From positions 30,842,744 through 30,906,743 of the forward strand of contig JALJCS010000004.1 in assembly GCA_023055355.1 (NCBI GenBank): a stretch of 64,000 nucleotides of DNA, written 5' to 3'. This stretch comes from Agelaius tricolor. Its lineage: Eukaryota > Chordata > Aves > Passeriformes > Icteridae. Shown piece after piece: positions 63,419 through 64,000 of the stretch (positions within the stretch are counted from its first letter, which is position 1; each line of letters begins with the position of its first letter). The translations under genes were made by a program, and so were the position numbers. The notes beneath the pieces are model-generated. The model ran no database searches, was not told the origin of the DNA, and saw nothing but the letters and a program-made list of their open reading frames with translations.

Positions 63419-64000
63419 CGCTGGGACAGCGGCGGGGGCAAAGGGCAGGGGGCGGGCAGGGCTCGCACCGCCCCCCGTGCTCCGCGCTCGGCGGCGGGGC
63501 CGTGGCGGCAAGGGCCGGGCTGAGTTTGTCGCGGCACGGGTGGCAGCCTGTGCCTTTTCCTCTGCTCTCCCAGCCTGCGTGTTTTCGGTTGAAACTTAAG
63601 GAGTGTGGAACTGTCGGGAGATGTGTCTAACCGGAGCCCGGCCCGCTGCTCCTCCGGGTGAGGTGGGCTCTCCTTCGGCGGGCGGGTAAGGACGGTCCAG
63701 AGCGGAACGTGGTGCCCGCACAAGGGTACTGCCCCCACATCCAAATGAGTCGGTTTCTGGGAACATGTTCCTTAGGTAGTACTTTTCAGTAATTTATTTC
63801 CTACTTTAAGGAAAACGATGGAGGAATGAGTCCTGCTTGCGGTCCTTGGGACAGCCTGTTTGCTTAATGATAGTGACAGAGTCCCGGTGTCCTGAAGGAG
63901 GAGACCGACTAAAGCTTTCAGTCTCTTACTTTAAGAGAAACATCGATTACAGTGGAGGTGTGACAATGTTAATTGTTAGGCTACACTTATGTGCCCATGA
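63419..64000. other. Sequence upstream of RCL1
   Basis: The GC-rich promoter shoulder fades by about 63.72 kb into ordinary sequence. The first exon of a divergent neighbour (AK3 in human) was looked for by its expected N-terminal sequence and not found. Confidence 0.5.

Larger units (their letters stand above)
62470..63720. promoter_or_regulatory. RCL1: CpG island at the RCL1 promoter and exon 1
   Basis: The GC content and CpG density rise sharply here against an AT-rich background, covering RCL1 exon 1, the start of intron 1 and several hundred bases upstream. No TATA box is evident, as is usual for housekeeping ribosome-biogenesis genes. The long open frames on both strands here are consequences of GC richness. 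Whether transcription is also initiated on the plus strand (in human the divergent neighbour is AK3) cannot be seen. Confidence 0.85.

Noticed and set aside
62456..63511. 351-codon open frame on the minus strand at the right-hand CpG island
   Set aside because: Only residues corresponding to 63388-63241 are real (RCL1 exon 1). The upstream part is GC-driven and the downstream part reads past the GTGAGC donor into intron 1.
1..64000. CRISPR arrays, operons, phage or plasmid modules
   Set aside because: The window is vertebrate nuclear DNA. No regularly spaced repeats or dense coding were found.

Overview
This is a vertebrate nuclear window, almost certainly from a bird and probably a songbird. 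The evidence is abundant CR1 LINE copies with the avian 3' tail, an avian-type retroviral LTR present twice, and three copies of a tRNA-Ile-derived SINE with a CR1 tail. That SINE is, as I recall, the type described from zebra finch (TguSINE1). The gene content (RCL1, mir-101-2, and a promoter where JAK2 should begin) matches human 9p24, which is Z-linked in birds, so I infer chromosome Z.

The one protein-coding gene I can reconstruct is RCL1 (RNA 3'-terminal phosphate cyclase-like 1). It lies on the minus strand from a CpG-island promoter near 63.4 kb to a stop codon at 31,856. Nine coding exons join in frame to 1,134 nt, giving 377 residues with no frameshift or premature stop. Intron 8 carries mir-101-2 on the same strand (hairpin 35,783-35,861), as in human RCL1.

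Layout: 1-14.25 kb is AT-rich with only repeats recognised, probably JAK2 5' intron sequence running out of the window. 14.26-14.94 kb is a CpG island with a strong minus-strand splice donor, my candidate for the JAK2 promoter and noncoding first exon. 15-31.8 kb is intergenic, with two CR1 fragments and a nearly complete LTR. 31.8-63.4 kb is RCL1, with large CR1 copies in introns 7 and 8, SINEs in introns 4 and 8, and a diverged second LTR in intron 3. 63.4-64 kb is sequence upstream of RCL1.

RCL1 acts in small ribosomal subunit biogenesis. mir-101-2 shares its strand and probably at least part of its transcription. I saw no novel gene system. The sequence-level oddities are two near-perfect inverted repeats (62,156-62,220 and 25,408-25,443), a direct duplication whose first copy lacks about 285 bp (12.55-13.37 kb), a 71-bp tandem duplication in intron 5, and a weak-looking but reading-frame-required donor at RCL1 exon 5. 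Family comparisons are from memory, with no database search.
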